A stretch of 34,520 nucleotides of DNA from assembly GCA_026419575.1 (NCBI GenBank), contig JANZZC010000025.1, forward strand, positions 1 to 34,520. Direction: 5' to 3'. Each line of letters opens with the position of its first letter. The stretch's first letter is position 1. Shown here in pieces: positions 16,644 to 26,148 of the stretch. Below the pieces are notes generated by a model that made no database searches, had not been told where the DNA came from, and worked only from the letters and a program-made list of their open reading frames with translations. The DNA comes from Thermomicrobium sp. Lineage in GTDB: Bacteria; Chloroflexota; Chloroflexia; Thermomicrobiales; Thermomicrobiaceae. A program made the position numbers and the translations under genes.

Positions 16644-16651
<8 letters not shown>
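14957..16651 (+). CDS. aroKB: Bifunctional shikimate kinase / 3-dehydroquinate synthase
   Basis: One 564-aa reading frame covers two enzymes of the shikimate pathway. Residues about 1-180 form shikimate kinase (AroK): P-loop GLSGSGKSSL (11-20), the LDTDAMV shikimate-binding Asp, a GGG turn in IATGGGIVLDE and a lid around TGRPLL. After a linker, residues about 195-550 form 3-dehydroquinate synthase (AroB): [44 protein letters not shown], the metal-binding set E in AEVVKH, H in NYGHTLGHAVE and H in RHGEAVAIGM, and YDKKSEGG. The enzymes are non-consecutive in the pathway. An AroKB fusion is also known from Thermotoga. ATG 14957 sits directly after AGGGGGGAA. The stop codon overlaps mtnA by 8 bp. 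Confidence 0.95.
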
Positions 16652-18997
<2,346 letters not shown>

Positions 18998-19040
18998 CGA
19001 TAGCAGAACCGCGTGGGATCGAGTGAAGGGGTTGGGAACG

Positions 19041-20270
19041 GTGACGCTCAGCATCATGCGCGCCCCGCGCACGTTCTTCACGTCCGAGTCGGTGACGGAG
19101 GGACATCCGGACAAGCTGTGCGATCAGGTGTCGGATGCCGTGCTCGATGCGGTGCTCGCGCAGGACCCAGCCGGGCGGGTGGCGTGCGAGGCTGCCACGA
19201 CGACCGGGCTCATGATCGTCATCGGAGAGATTACGACGAGCGCGCGCGTCGACTTCGCCGAGGTCGCGCGACAGGTCGTGAGCGAGGCGGGATACACGTC
19301 GTCCGAGTACGGCATCGACGGACGTACGATGGGGGTCATCGTCTCCGTCAAGGAGCAGGCACCGGAAATCGCCCAGGGGGTGTCGGAGTCGCTCGAGGTT
19401 CGCGAGGGTATCGCGGTCGACGAGTTCGACCGTATCGGAGCCGGCGATCAGGGGATGGTCGTCGGGTTCGCCTGTACCGAAACGCCCGAGCTCATGCCGC
19501 TGCCGATCGCGCTCGCGCATGGACTGGTGCGTCGCTTGGCTCAGCTTCGGAAGTCCGGGCAACTCTCCTACCTCCGGCCGGACGGGAAGAGTCAGGTGAC
19601 GGTCGAGTACCGATACGGACGGCCGGCACGCGTGGCGGCGGTCGTGCTCTCGGCGCAGCACGATCCGGACGTGTCGCAGGCGCAGCTCCGCCGTGATCTC
19701 GTCGAGGCGGTGATCCGGGAGGTGATCCCGAGCAGCCTGCTCGATGCGGAGACCCAGATCCTCGTGAATCCGAGCGGGTCGTTCGTGCTCGGTGGACCCC
19801 GCGCGGATGCCGGTATGACCGGCCGTAAGATCATGGTCGACACCTACGGCGGCATGGCACGGCACGGGGGCGGAGCGTTCTCCGGGAAAGATCCGACCAA
19901 GGTCGACCGCTCGGCGGCCTACGCGGCGCGGTACGTCGCGAAGAATGTCGTGGCAGCAGGACTCGCGGAGCGCTTCGAGATCCAGATCTCGTACGCGATC
20001 GGGCGGGCCCGACCGGTGGCGATCCACGTGGAAACCTTCGGCACCGGGAAGATCGACGACGAGCGCCTCGTTGAGCTGGTGCAGCGGCACTTCGACCTGC
20101 GCCCGGCGGCGATCATCCACCAGCTCGGTTTGCGGAAACCGATCTATCGGCAGGTCGCCGCCTACGGGCACTTCGGCCGCCCGGATCTCGACCTGCCGTG
20201 GGAGCGAACCGACAAAGCGGAGCTGCTGCGTGCGGAGGCAGGACTGGTGGGGAGCGTGCCGGACCGGTGA
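19041..20270 (+). CDS. metK: S-adenosylmethionine synthase MetK
   Basis: The 409-aa enzyme makes S-adenosylmethionine from methionine and ATP. Landmarks: [25 protein letters not shown], the central EIARGVSE-like region, [97 protein letters not shown] and a C-terminal [15 protein letters not shown]. The start is not certain: GTG 19041, with AAGGGG upstream, is preferred; ATG 19056 also lies in frame, and a frame extends to GTG 19023. The gene belongs to the mtnA-ahcY set and is followed by an SDR whose possible upstream GTG overlaps the metK stop by 4 bp. Confidence 0.95.
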   Translation: MTLSIMRAPRTFFTSESVTEGHPDKLCDQVSDAVLDAVLAQDPAGRVACEAATTTGLMIVIGEITTSARVDFAEVARQVVSEAGYTSSEYGIDGRTMGVIVSVKEQAPEIAQGVSESLEVREGIAVDEFDRIGAGDQGMVVGFACTETPELMPLPIALAHGLVRRLAQLRKSGQLSYLRPDGKSQVTVEYRYGRPARVAAVVLSAQHDPDVSQAQLRRDLVEAVIREVIPSSLLDAETQILVNPSGSFVLGGPRADAGMTGRKIMVDTYGGMARHGGGAFSGKDPTKVDRSAAYAARYVAKNVVAAGLAERFEIQISYAIGRARPVAIHVETFGTGKIDDERLVELVQRHFDLRPAAIIHQLGLRKPIYRQVAAYGHFGRPDLDLPWERTDKAELLRAEAGLVGSVPDR

Positions 20271-20284
20271 GACGAGAGCTGGCC

Positions 20285-21247
20285 ATGCGGCGAGCGCTGA
20301 TCACCGGAGCGTCGGGTTTCGTCGGAAGTCACCTCGCGGAACGTCTCGCGACCTCAGGCCAGTGGGAGGTCATCGGCCTCTCGGCTCGGCCGAGCCCACC
20401 GTCACCGTTCGTCGCTCAGCATTTGGTGTGCGATCTCTTGAACGCGGATTTGGTGCGGAAGACGCTCGCTCACTGGCGTCCCGATGTCATTTTCCATCTG
20501 GCGGCCGTGAGTTACGTCCCGCGCTCGTTCCAGGATCCCGTAGGGACGATCGCGAACAACATGATCGCGCAGGTGCACGTGCTCGAGGCGGCGCGGACGC
20601 TCCAACCTCCCCCGATCGTCGTGGTGGTCAGTTCCTCGGATGCGTACGGACTGGTGTACGAGGACGAGCTCCCGGTGCGCGAGACTCAGCCGTTCCGCCC
20701 GTTGAGTCCGTACGGCGTGAGCAAGGCTGGGCAAGATCTCCTCGGTCTGCAGTACTACCTGGCGTACCGCTTGCCGGTGGTACGGGTTCGCCCGTTCACG
20801 CATATCGGGCCTGGTCAGAGCGAGCGCTTCGCGATCTCGGGATTCGCGCGGCAGATCGCGGAAGCCGAGCTCGGATTGGCTCCGCCGGTACTCTTGGTGG
20901 GTGACCTCGAGGTGGAACGCGACCTCCTCGACGTGCGCGACGTCGTTCGGGCGTACGAGCTCCTCGCCGAGGAGCGTTTCGCGGGAGAGGTCTTCAATAT
21001 CGCGAGCGGGCGGTCTTGGCGGTTGAGCGACGTCGTCGAGCGCTTGCTCGCGCTTGCCCGGGTCCGGATCCGGGTGGAGCAGGATCCAGGCCGTCTGCGC
21101 CCCGTCGACGTTCGTGTCCTGCGCGGCGATGCGAGCGCGCTGCACGCGGCCACCGGCTGGCGGCCCGAGATCCCCCTGGAACGGACGCTGCTGGATACGC
21201 TCGACTACTGGCGCAGAACGCTGCGCCCCACGCGATCCTCGGACTGA
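20285..21247 (+). CDS. NAD-dependent epimerase/dehydratase, GDP-6-deoxy-D-mannose reductase-like (Rmd)
   Basis: The 320-aa product is an extended SDR. It has the N-terminal GASGFVGSHLAERL nucleotide motif, VSSSDAYG with the catalytic Ser/Thr position, YGVSKAG (YxxxK), and a C-terminal substrate domain with RVRPFTHIGPGQ, FARQIAEAELG, LEVERDLLDVRDVVRAYELL, EVFNIASGRSW and LDTLDYWR. This run of motifs is closest to GDP-4-keto-6-deoxy-mannose reductase (Rmd) and GDP-mannose 4,6-dehydratase, which make GDP-rhamnose or related sugars for surface glycans. ATG 20285 is preferred; GTG 20267 overlapping the metK stop is the alternative. The 3' end overlaps the convergent formyltransferase gene by 43 bp. 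No other sugar-nucleotide gene is adjacent, so substrate and role are inferred. Confidence 0.82.
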   Translation: MRRALITGASGFVGSHLAERLATSGQWEVIGLSARPSPPSPFVAQHLVCDLLNADLVRKTLAHWRPDVIFHLAAVSYVPRSFQDPVGTIANNMIAQVHVLEAARTLQPPPIVVVVSSSDAYGLVYEDELPVRETQPFRPLSPYGVSKAGQDLLGLQYYLAYRLPVVRVRPFTHIGPGQSERFAISGFARQIAEAELGLAPPVLLVGDLEVERDLLDVRDVVRAYELLAEERFAGEVFNIASGRSWRLSDVVERLLALARVRIRVEQDPGRLRPVDVRVLRGDASALHAATGWRPEIPLERTLLDTLDYWRRTLRPTRSSD

Positions 21248-22125
21248 AGCGCGGTCGCTTCGACTGTGATCCAGCTATCACCGAAGCGCAGGTAGAGAAC
21301 ACGGCTTTCGAGCGGTGCGCGACCGGGGCGCGAAGTCCAAGCCACAAAGCGCTCGATCCGGAAAAGTTGCCCCTGTCCGTCCCGGACGAGCGCTCGGTAC
21401 CCGAGCGGCAGGACACCGGCGAGAAAGTGTGCCACCCGCCAGGCCGGCCAGTCGGGGGCGACGGTTCGATCCTCCTGACGCGGCGAGGGAGCCCATGAGC
21501 GGAGCGCTGGGTGCGCGTGCTGCGGCTTCTCGATCGTGCCCGATTGGAGGTACTCCAGAGCGAGTCCGGTGCCGTACCAGGCGAGCCAGGATTCGAGGCG
21601 ATCGCCGGGAAAGCCGAGCGGCAGGTCGCATGCCACCTGAGCGACGATCGGCCCGGCGTCGAGTTCCTCGGTGATCCGGTGGAGCGTCACGGCTGTCCGG
21701 AGACACCCGTCGCGGTACTGCCAGAAGAGCGGCGACGGGCCGCGATAGTCCGGCAGGGGAGACGGATGAATGTTCAACATACCGAGGGGATAACGCTCGT
21801 AGATCGAGCGAGGGATCCTCCACGGGAAACAGGAGACGAGCGCACAGTCCGCGAGCGGCTCGTCTCGGTCGAGAATCGTTTCGAGTTCCTGGCGCTGCCG
21901 AACCGGGATCGTCGGGATGCCGATCCGCCGGGCCAGGTCGGCGGGGTCGTCGCTCCAGGGCGCGAGCGGCGGTCGTCGGGGGCGATCGACCGAAGGAGCG
22001 GCGGACCCGAGAACGAGCGACCGGATGGTGACCCCAGCGCGGAGCAGGGTGACCAGCGTCACCGCGGTCTGTCGACTGCGTTGGCCCCACAGCGTGAGCG
22101 TGGGAAGTCGTGCGAGCTTTGACAT
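21205..22125 (-). CDS. Formyltransferase-family protein (Fmt/GART fold)
   Basis: The 306-aa product has the formyltransferase active-site set: Asn and His in MLNIHPSPLPDYRGPSPLFW and Asp in ITEELDAGPIVAQ, as in methionyl-tRNA formyltransferase, GART and sugar N-formyltransferases. It lacks a recognisable C-terminal tRNA-binding OB domain of Fmt; the last 90 residues (from about VAPDWPAWRV) look like a small extra domain. It could therefore formylate another amine, for example an amino sugar, using formyl-tetrahydrofolate. ATG 22125 has GGAAGG about 9 nt upstream. It lies 65 bp from the divergent yggX start and overlaps the SDR 3' end by 43 bp on the opposite strand. Confidence 0.8.
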   Translation of the reverse strand: MSKLARLPTLTLWGQRSRQTAVTLVTLLRAGVTIRSLVLGSAAPSVDRPRRPPLAPWSDDPADLARRIGIPTIPVRQRQELETILDRDEPLADCALVSCFPWRIPRSIYERYPLGMLNIHPSPLPDYRGPSPLFWQYRDGCLRTAVTLHRITEELDAGPIVAQVACDLPLGFPGDRLESWLAWYGTGLALEYLQSGTIEKPQHAHPALRSWAPSPRQEDRTVAPDWPAWRVAHFLAGVLPLGYRALVRDGQGQLFRIERFVAWTSRPGRAPLESRVLYLRFGDSWITVEATALQSEDRVGRSVLRQ

Positions 22126-22190
22126 GGCGCGACGCCTTCCGTTACGCTTGCCCGAAGAGAGCGTGGCTGCGGCACGAGAGGACCGAAAGC

Positions 22191-22499
22191 ATGACGCGCG
22201 TCGTCTTCTGCGCGAAACTCAAGCGAGAGCTCCCGGGCTTGGATCGCCCACCGTTTCCCGGCCCGCTCGGCGAGCGGATCTACCGCGAGATCTCCCGCGA
22301 TGCGTGGGAACTGTGGCGGGAGTACCAGACGATCGTCATCAACCATTACGGTCTCAACCCGGCCGATCCGGACGATCGAGTCATCCTGCGTCAGCACATG
22401 GAGCTCTTCCTGTTCGGCGACAGTGACGAGTTGCCGGAAGAATGGGTTCCGCCTGGGCTCGGCCAGCCGACCAAGGGTGGTCCTGCCCGGAAGAAGTGA
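22191..22499 (+). CDS. Fe(2+)-trafficking protein YggX
   Basis: The 102-aa product matches YggX, a small cytoplasmic protein linked to iron-sulfur cluster protection and resistance to oxidative stress. Signature segments: TRVVFCAKLKRELPGLDRPPFPGPLGERIYREIS with the conserved Cys7, AWELWREYQTIVINHYGLNP and DRVILRQHMELFLFG. Length and order match the family; the C-terminal 20 residues are a short extension rich in Pro, Gly and Lys. The family is best known from proteobacteria, so its presence in this background is notable. ATG 22191 follows GAGAGGA. The gene is convergent with the ATP-grasp gene, stop to stop 15 bp. Confidence 0.9.
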   Translation: MTRVVFCAKLKRELPGLDRPPFPGPLGERIYREISRDAWELWREYQTIVINHYGLNPADPDDRVILRQHMELFLFGDSDELPEEWVPPGLGQPTKGGPARKK

Positions 22500-22514
22500 C
22501 CGTGAAGGCCGCCC

Positions 22515-23777
22515 TCAGCGCCGGGACGCGAGCGGGACGACCGGGAGTTCCGGCGCGATCCTGAAGCTCAAGTGACGGTGCGCTCGACGCAGCGAATCCT
22601 CGACTGCTGCTGGATCGTCTCCCCGCGCAAAGATGAAACCGAGATAGCTCGCTCCCTCCGGCAGCGGCACGATCCGGTGGTTCCGGCGTGCCGTGATCTC
22701 CACGTCGACGATACCGGGAACGGCGCGCGCTCGTTCGAGACCCTCGACGTCCTTGAGGATGCCGCGAGCCGGTATCGGAATCATCATGACGCCTGCCGCG
22801 CCGCCTCGACGCGCGATCGTGGGAACCGGATCGCCGACAGCGTGCGCCAAGATCAGCTCCTCCAGCGTCATTCCGGTACCGAACTCGAGGATGCGCGAAC
22901 AGAGACCACCGATCGAGCGGCCGGCGATCTCGATCACCCAGGGCCCCGACTCGTTGACGCGCAGTTCGGCATGGATCGGACCGGTCCATAGGCCGAGCGC
23001 GCGGGCTGCCTCTGCCGTCGTGGCGACGATCCGAGCCTGCACATTCTCGGGTAGGCGCGAGGGGGTCACGTAGATCGTCTCCTCGAAATACGGCCCGTCG
23101 AGGGGATCCGGTTTGTCGAAGATCGCGAGCACGTGCAACCGGCCGTCGGTCAAGAGTCCCTCGACCGCGACCTCGAAGCCGGGAACGAACGGTTCCACGA
23201 GGATCCAGGCCTGTGCCAGGTCGATCCCGTCGCTCGCCAGAATGTGCCGTACTCGCTCGAACGCTGCCACGAATTGGTCGGGACCGTCGGTACGGATCAC
23301 CCCTCGGCTCCCGGATAAGCGCGTCGGTTTGACGACGCACGGGAAGCGGAGATCTGCCACAACCTCGCGAGGGTCCGCCAGCGCGGGAAACGCCTGCGCC
23401 TGCGGTGCACGAACACCGGCGGCAGCGAACCGCTGACGCATCAGCCACTTGTCCCGCGCGGCGAGAGCAGCGTCCGGATCGTTGCTGGGCAAGCCGAGGC
23501 GAGTCGCCACGCGCGCGGCGAGCACGGTACCGGCGTCATCGACCGGGATGACGGCCCGTACCGGCAATTCGGCGACGAGCCTGACAATTTCCTCGGTCGC
23601 TCGCTCGGGTTGTCCGAAGTCTACGGCGAAACCCGCTGGTCGGGAGACGCGGAGAACCTCCGGCGTGTCTTCGACGACCAGCGCTTGGATGCGCAAGCGC
23701 TCGGCAGCGTCGACGAAAGCCCGGGTTCGATAGCTGGTCGGTGTCGTCAACAAGAGGACTCGTCGTGGCGGGTTCAT
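22515..23777 (-). CDS. ATP-grasp domain carboxylate-amine ligase of unknown substrate
   Basis: The 420-aa product has an N-terminal pre-ATP-grasp domain (RVLLLTTPTSYRTRAFVDAAERL), then an ATP-grasp core: LRFPCVVKPTRLSGSRGVIRT with the ATP-binding Lys, WILVEPFVPGFEVAVEGLLTDG, an FDKPDPLDGPYFEETIY segment, ALGLWTGPIHAELRVNESGPWVIEIAGRSIGG (metal-binding Glu residues) and a C-terminal lid. The pattern fits the BacD/L-amino acid ligase or biotin-carboxylase-like group that activates a carboxylate as acyl phosphate and joins it to an amine. The substrate cannot be read. ATG 23777 has only a weak ribosome site. No clear operon partner; uxuA is 93 bp upstream on the same strand. Confidence 0.8.
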   Translation of the reverse strand: MNPPRRVLLLTTPTSYRTRAFVDAAERLRIQALVVEDTPEVLRVSRPAGFAVDFGQPERATEEIVRLVAELPVRAVIPVDDAGTVLAARVATRLGLPSNDPDAALAARDKWLMRQRFAAAGVRAPQAQAFPALADPREVVADLRFPCVVKPTRLSGSRGVIRTDGPDQFVAAFERVRHILASDGIDLAQAWILVEPFVPGFEVAVEGLLTDGRLHVLAIFDKPDPLDGPYFEETIYVTPSRLPENVQARIVATTAEAARALGLWTGPIHAELRVNESGPWVIEIAGRSIGGLCSRILEFGTGMTLEELILAHAVGDPVPTIARRGGAAGVMMIPIPARGILKDVEGLERARAVPGIVDVEITARRNHRIVPLPEGASYLGFIFARGDDPAAVEDSLRRAHRHLSFRIAPELPVVPLASRR

Positions 23778-23826
23778 GCGTGCAGTCCACGTGCTCCCCA
23801 GTATGCCCAGTGAAGTGTACAGACCC

Positions 23827-23845
23827 GGCTGCTCGCACAGCAGCC
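23827..23845 (-). terminator. Hairpin after uxuA
   Basis: GGCTGCT (23827-23833) and AGCAGCC (23839-23845) form a perfect 7-bp stem with a 5-nt loop in the 93-bp gap between uxuA and the ATP-grasp gene. No U-run follows, so termination is tentative. Confidence 0.35.
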
Positions 23846-23870
23846 GACGCAGCACCCTGGAGAAAGCCGA

Positions 23871-24917
23871 TCACCCTCGGGCGCTCATCTGCTTCGTCAC
23901 CGCCTCGCGGAGTCCCTTCATGTAGCCGATCGCGAAGAGTCTCCCGAGCATCATGTACCCCGGTTCGCTGTTCGGCTCGCCCTCCATCGTCGGGACATGG
24001 TCGGGACGCATCACGCCGCTGAAACCGACCTCGTAGTAGGCCTTCATCGCCTCGTACATGTCGGTTTGGCCGTCGTCCTGAAAGGTCTCGATGAAGCGCG
24101 TCGGAGTGCCGCGGACGTCCCGGAAGTGGACGAAATGGATCTTGTTCTGCTTCCCGAAATGCCGGATCCACTGCGGGACGGGGACACCCATCGTGGAGAT
24201 CGTGCCCTGACAGAACGCGAGTCCATGGGCCGAACTCGGGTACAGGTCGAGGGCACGCTGCAAGGCCTCGGGGGTGACGAGGATCCGCGCGATGCCGCGT
24301 AGGGAGGGAACCGGCGGGTCGTCCGGGTGGAGGGCCAGCTTGACACCGACCTCTTCGGCGACCGGGACGACGGCGTCCAAGAAGTAGCGGAGACTTCCCC
24401 AGAGCTGCTCTTCGGACACCGTACCGAGTTCGGTCAGGCCGGCGCGCTCCATCAGTTCGTGATCGTAACTCGTCGTCAAGGCACCGCCGCGGGTCGGTGT
24501 GGTGACCGACGTGCGTGCCCAGTTGATGACGGCCATCCAGTTCCAGCACCAGACCGGAATCTCGAGCTTGCCCATGTTCCGGAGAAGCGTGATGACCCAC
24601 TCGATCTCTTCGTCTCTTCCGGGGAGGCCCAAGCGTGTGCGGTGCATTGGCGGCGATGCCTCGATGACCGAGACGGTGATACCAGCCTCGCGGAAGCGTT
24701 GGACCATGAGGAGCAGGGGCATGAAGTCCCACGGACGGTGCTCTTTCGGTGGCACATCGATCGGAACGATCGGCTGGGGAACACCGGGCGGGTTGTAGGC
24801 CTGATGACCGCCGGCGACGTGACCGGGTAGGGTGGTCACCGCATGGGTCACACCCATCTGGAGAGCGAGCTTCCACCGTTCGTTCGGCCACGGTGGGAGA
24901 ATCAGTGCGAGTTCCAT
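23871..24917 (-). CDS. uxuA: Mannonate dehydratase UxuA
   Basis: The 348-aa product is a TIM-barrel mannonate dehydratase that converts D-mannonate to 2-keto-3-deoxygluconate in the hexuronate (glucuronate) pathway. Recognisable parts: VIEASPPMHRTRLGLPGRDEEIEWV, VWCWNWMAVINWART, the metal/substrate site VKLALHPDDPP, the HGLAFCQGTISTMG and IHFVHFRDVRGTPTRFIETFQDDGQ segments, and DHVPTMEGEPN. The start ATG 24917 has a perfect AAAGGAGG site 6 nt upstream. It is divergent from an SDR gene that may serve the same pathway. The product feeds 2-keto-3-deoxygluconate kinase and aldolase, neither of which is in the window. Confidence 0.92.
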   Translation of the reverse strand: MELALILPPWPNERWKLALQMGVTHAVTTLPGHVAGGHQAYNPPGVPQPIVPIDVPPKEHRPWDFMPLLLMVQRFREAGITVSVIEASPPMHRTRLGLPGRDEEIEWVITLLRNMGKLEIPVWCWNWMAVINWARTSVTTPTRGGALTTSYDHELMERAGLTELGTVSEEQLWGSLRYFLDAVVPVAEEVGVKLALHPDDPPVPSLRGIARILVTPEALQRALDLYPSSAHGLAFCQGTISTMGVPVPQWIRHFGKQNKIHFVHFRDVRGTPTRFIETFQDDGQTDMYEAMKAYYEVGFSGVMRPDHVPTMEGEPNSEPGYMMLGRLFAIGYMKGLREAVTKQMSARG

Positions 24918-25132
24918 CGTGTTCCTCCTTTCGGCAGCACGATTCTCCCCGAGATTCGTGACCCGGGCAACCGGAGCCGCGAACCCTGCAGTAGGGGTGC
25001 GGAGGCGGTGAGGACGCCCGGAAGCGCGGGCGGGTAACTTGGGGTGACCGGTAGCCGAGGCTTCCGGGCCGACCTCTTTCGGGGGATACTCTGGTTCCGC
25101 GAGTCGAGTGGCCGATGACCGGAGGGGGAACC

Positions 25133-25918
25133 ATGAGCAAGCTTGCTGGGAAGCGTGCGTTGGTCACCGGCGCCGGTATGGGGATCGGACGAGGGATCGC
25201 GCTGGCGCTCGCCCGCGAGGGCGCAGCGGTCGCCCTCCATTACGCGCACAGTCGGACCGGAGCGGAGGAAGCGGCGCGCGAGATCGTCGCGAACGGTGGG
25301 CGAGCGGTCGTCGTCGGCGGTGACCTCCGGTCGGTCGTCGAGTGTCGGCGCGTCGTCGACGAGGCGGCGAGCCAGCTCGGCGGCCTCGACATCCTGGTCA
25401 ACAACGCGGGAGTCACGCGTGCTCAGTCCTTCCTCGACTTTCCTGAAGACGTCTACGACGAACTCTTCGCCCTCAACATGCGGGCGACCTTCTTCTGTGC
25501 CCAACAGGCGGTGCGGTACATGCTCGAGCGTGGCGGCGGTGCGATTCTGAACATCACGTCGATTCACGGTGCCGCCGGTTTTCCACGGCACGCGGCCTAT
25601 GCGGCGACCAAGGGGGCGATCATCGCGTTCACGCGAGCGCTGGCGATCGAACTCGCACCGCTCAAGATCCGCGTGAATGCGATCGGACCGGGATTGATCG
25701 AGGTGCCCCGGTACTTTGACATCCCCGGTTACACGACCGAACTCGGTCATCGGCTGGTGCCGTGGGGACGCGTCGGTCGTCCCGAGGACGTCGGCCACGC
25801 GGCGGTGTTCCTGGTGTCCGACGACGCCGACTTCGTTACCGGGCAGGTGCTGTTCGTCGACGGGGGAACGCAGGCGCGAATGGGGCTGTGGTGGGATCAG
25901 GGAGACGTCCCGCAATGA
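25133..25918 (+). CDS. Classical SDR oxidoreductase, possibly fructuronate reductase
   Basis: The 261-aa product is a classical short-chain dehydrogenase: TGAGMGIGRG (cofactor motif, about 12-21), NNAGVT, catalytic Ser in NITSIHGAAG, YAATK (YxxxK), NAIGPGLIEVP and a C-terminal DFVTGQVLFVDGGTQARMG. The general fold is shared by 3-oxoacyl-ACP reductases and glucose dehydrogenases. Its divergent neighbour uxuA (215 bp apart, shared promoter region) suggests it acts in the same route, as an SDR that reduces fructuronate to mannonate; that is inference from context. ATG 25133 has GGAGGGGGA upstream. The gene is single and followed by a hairpin before the convergent tRNA-Asp. Confidence 0.8.
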   Translation: MSKLAGKRALVTGAGMGIGRGIALALAREGAAVALHYAHSRTGAEEAAREIVANGGRAVVVGGDLRSVVECRRVVDEAASQLGGLDILVNNAGVTRAQSFLDFPEDVYDELFALNMRATFFCAQQAVRYMLERGGGAILNITSIHGAAGFPRHAAYAATKGAIIAFTRALAIELAPLKIRVNAIGPGLIEVPRYFDIPGYTTELGHRLVPWGRVGRPEDVGHAAVFLVSDDADFVTGQVLFVDGGTQARMGLWWDQGDVPQ

Positions 25919-25996
25919 GCGAGCGTTCCTCGCCGCGCCGCGACCGGAGCGTTGCCCAGGAGAGAGCGATCGACCGAGGCGCCCACCAGGAACAGC

Positions 25997-26022
25997 GAAG
26001 GGCGGTCGTCTGACCGCCCTTC
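25997..26022. terminator. Bidirectional hairpin between SDR gene and tRNA-Asp
   Basis: GAAGGGCGGTC (25997-26007), loop GTCT, GACCGCCCTTC (26012-26022): a perfect 11-bp stem 6 bp from the 3' end of the tRNA-Asp gene and downstream of the SDR. No clear T-run on either strand. Confidence 0.5.
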
Positions 26023-26028
26023 GATCAG

Positions 26029-26102
26029 CGGAAGCGACGGGATTCGAACCCGCGATCTCGGCCTTGACAGGGCCGCGTGTTAGGCCTCTACACCACGCCT
26101 CC
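26029..26102 (-). tRNA. tRNA-Asp (GTC anticodon)
   Basis: A 74-nt cloverleaf on the minus strand: acceptor GGAGGCG/CGCTTCC, D arm GTGT/ACAC, anticodon arm CGGCC-CTGTCAA-GGCCG (anticodon GTC), T arm GCGGG-TTCGAAT-CCCGT, discriminator G as usual for Asp, CCA not encoded. A promoter with TTGACA and CATACT lies just upstream. Confidence 0.95.
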
Positions 26103-26118
26103 GCGTTGTCACGCGAAG

Positions 26119-26148
26119 AGTATGGCACAACACCAGCGAGCCTGTCAA
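26119..26148 (-). promoter_or_regulatory. Promoter of tRNA-Asp overlapping the stop of the upstream gene
   Basis: On the minus strand TTGACA (26148-26143) and CATACT (26124-26119) are 18 bp apart, 16 bp before the tRNA 5' end. The TGA stop of the CapA-type gene lies inside the -35 box, a very compact arrangement. Confidence 0.7.
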
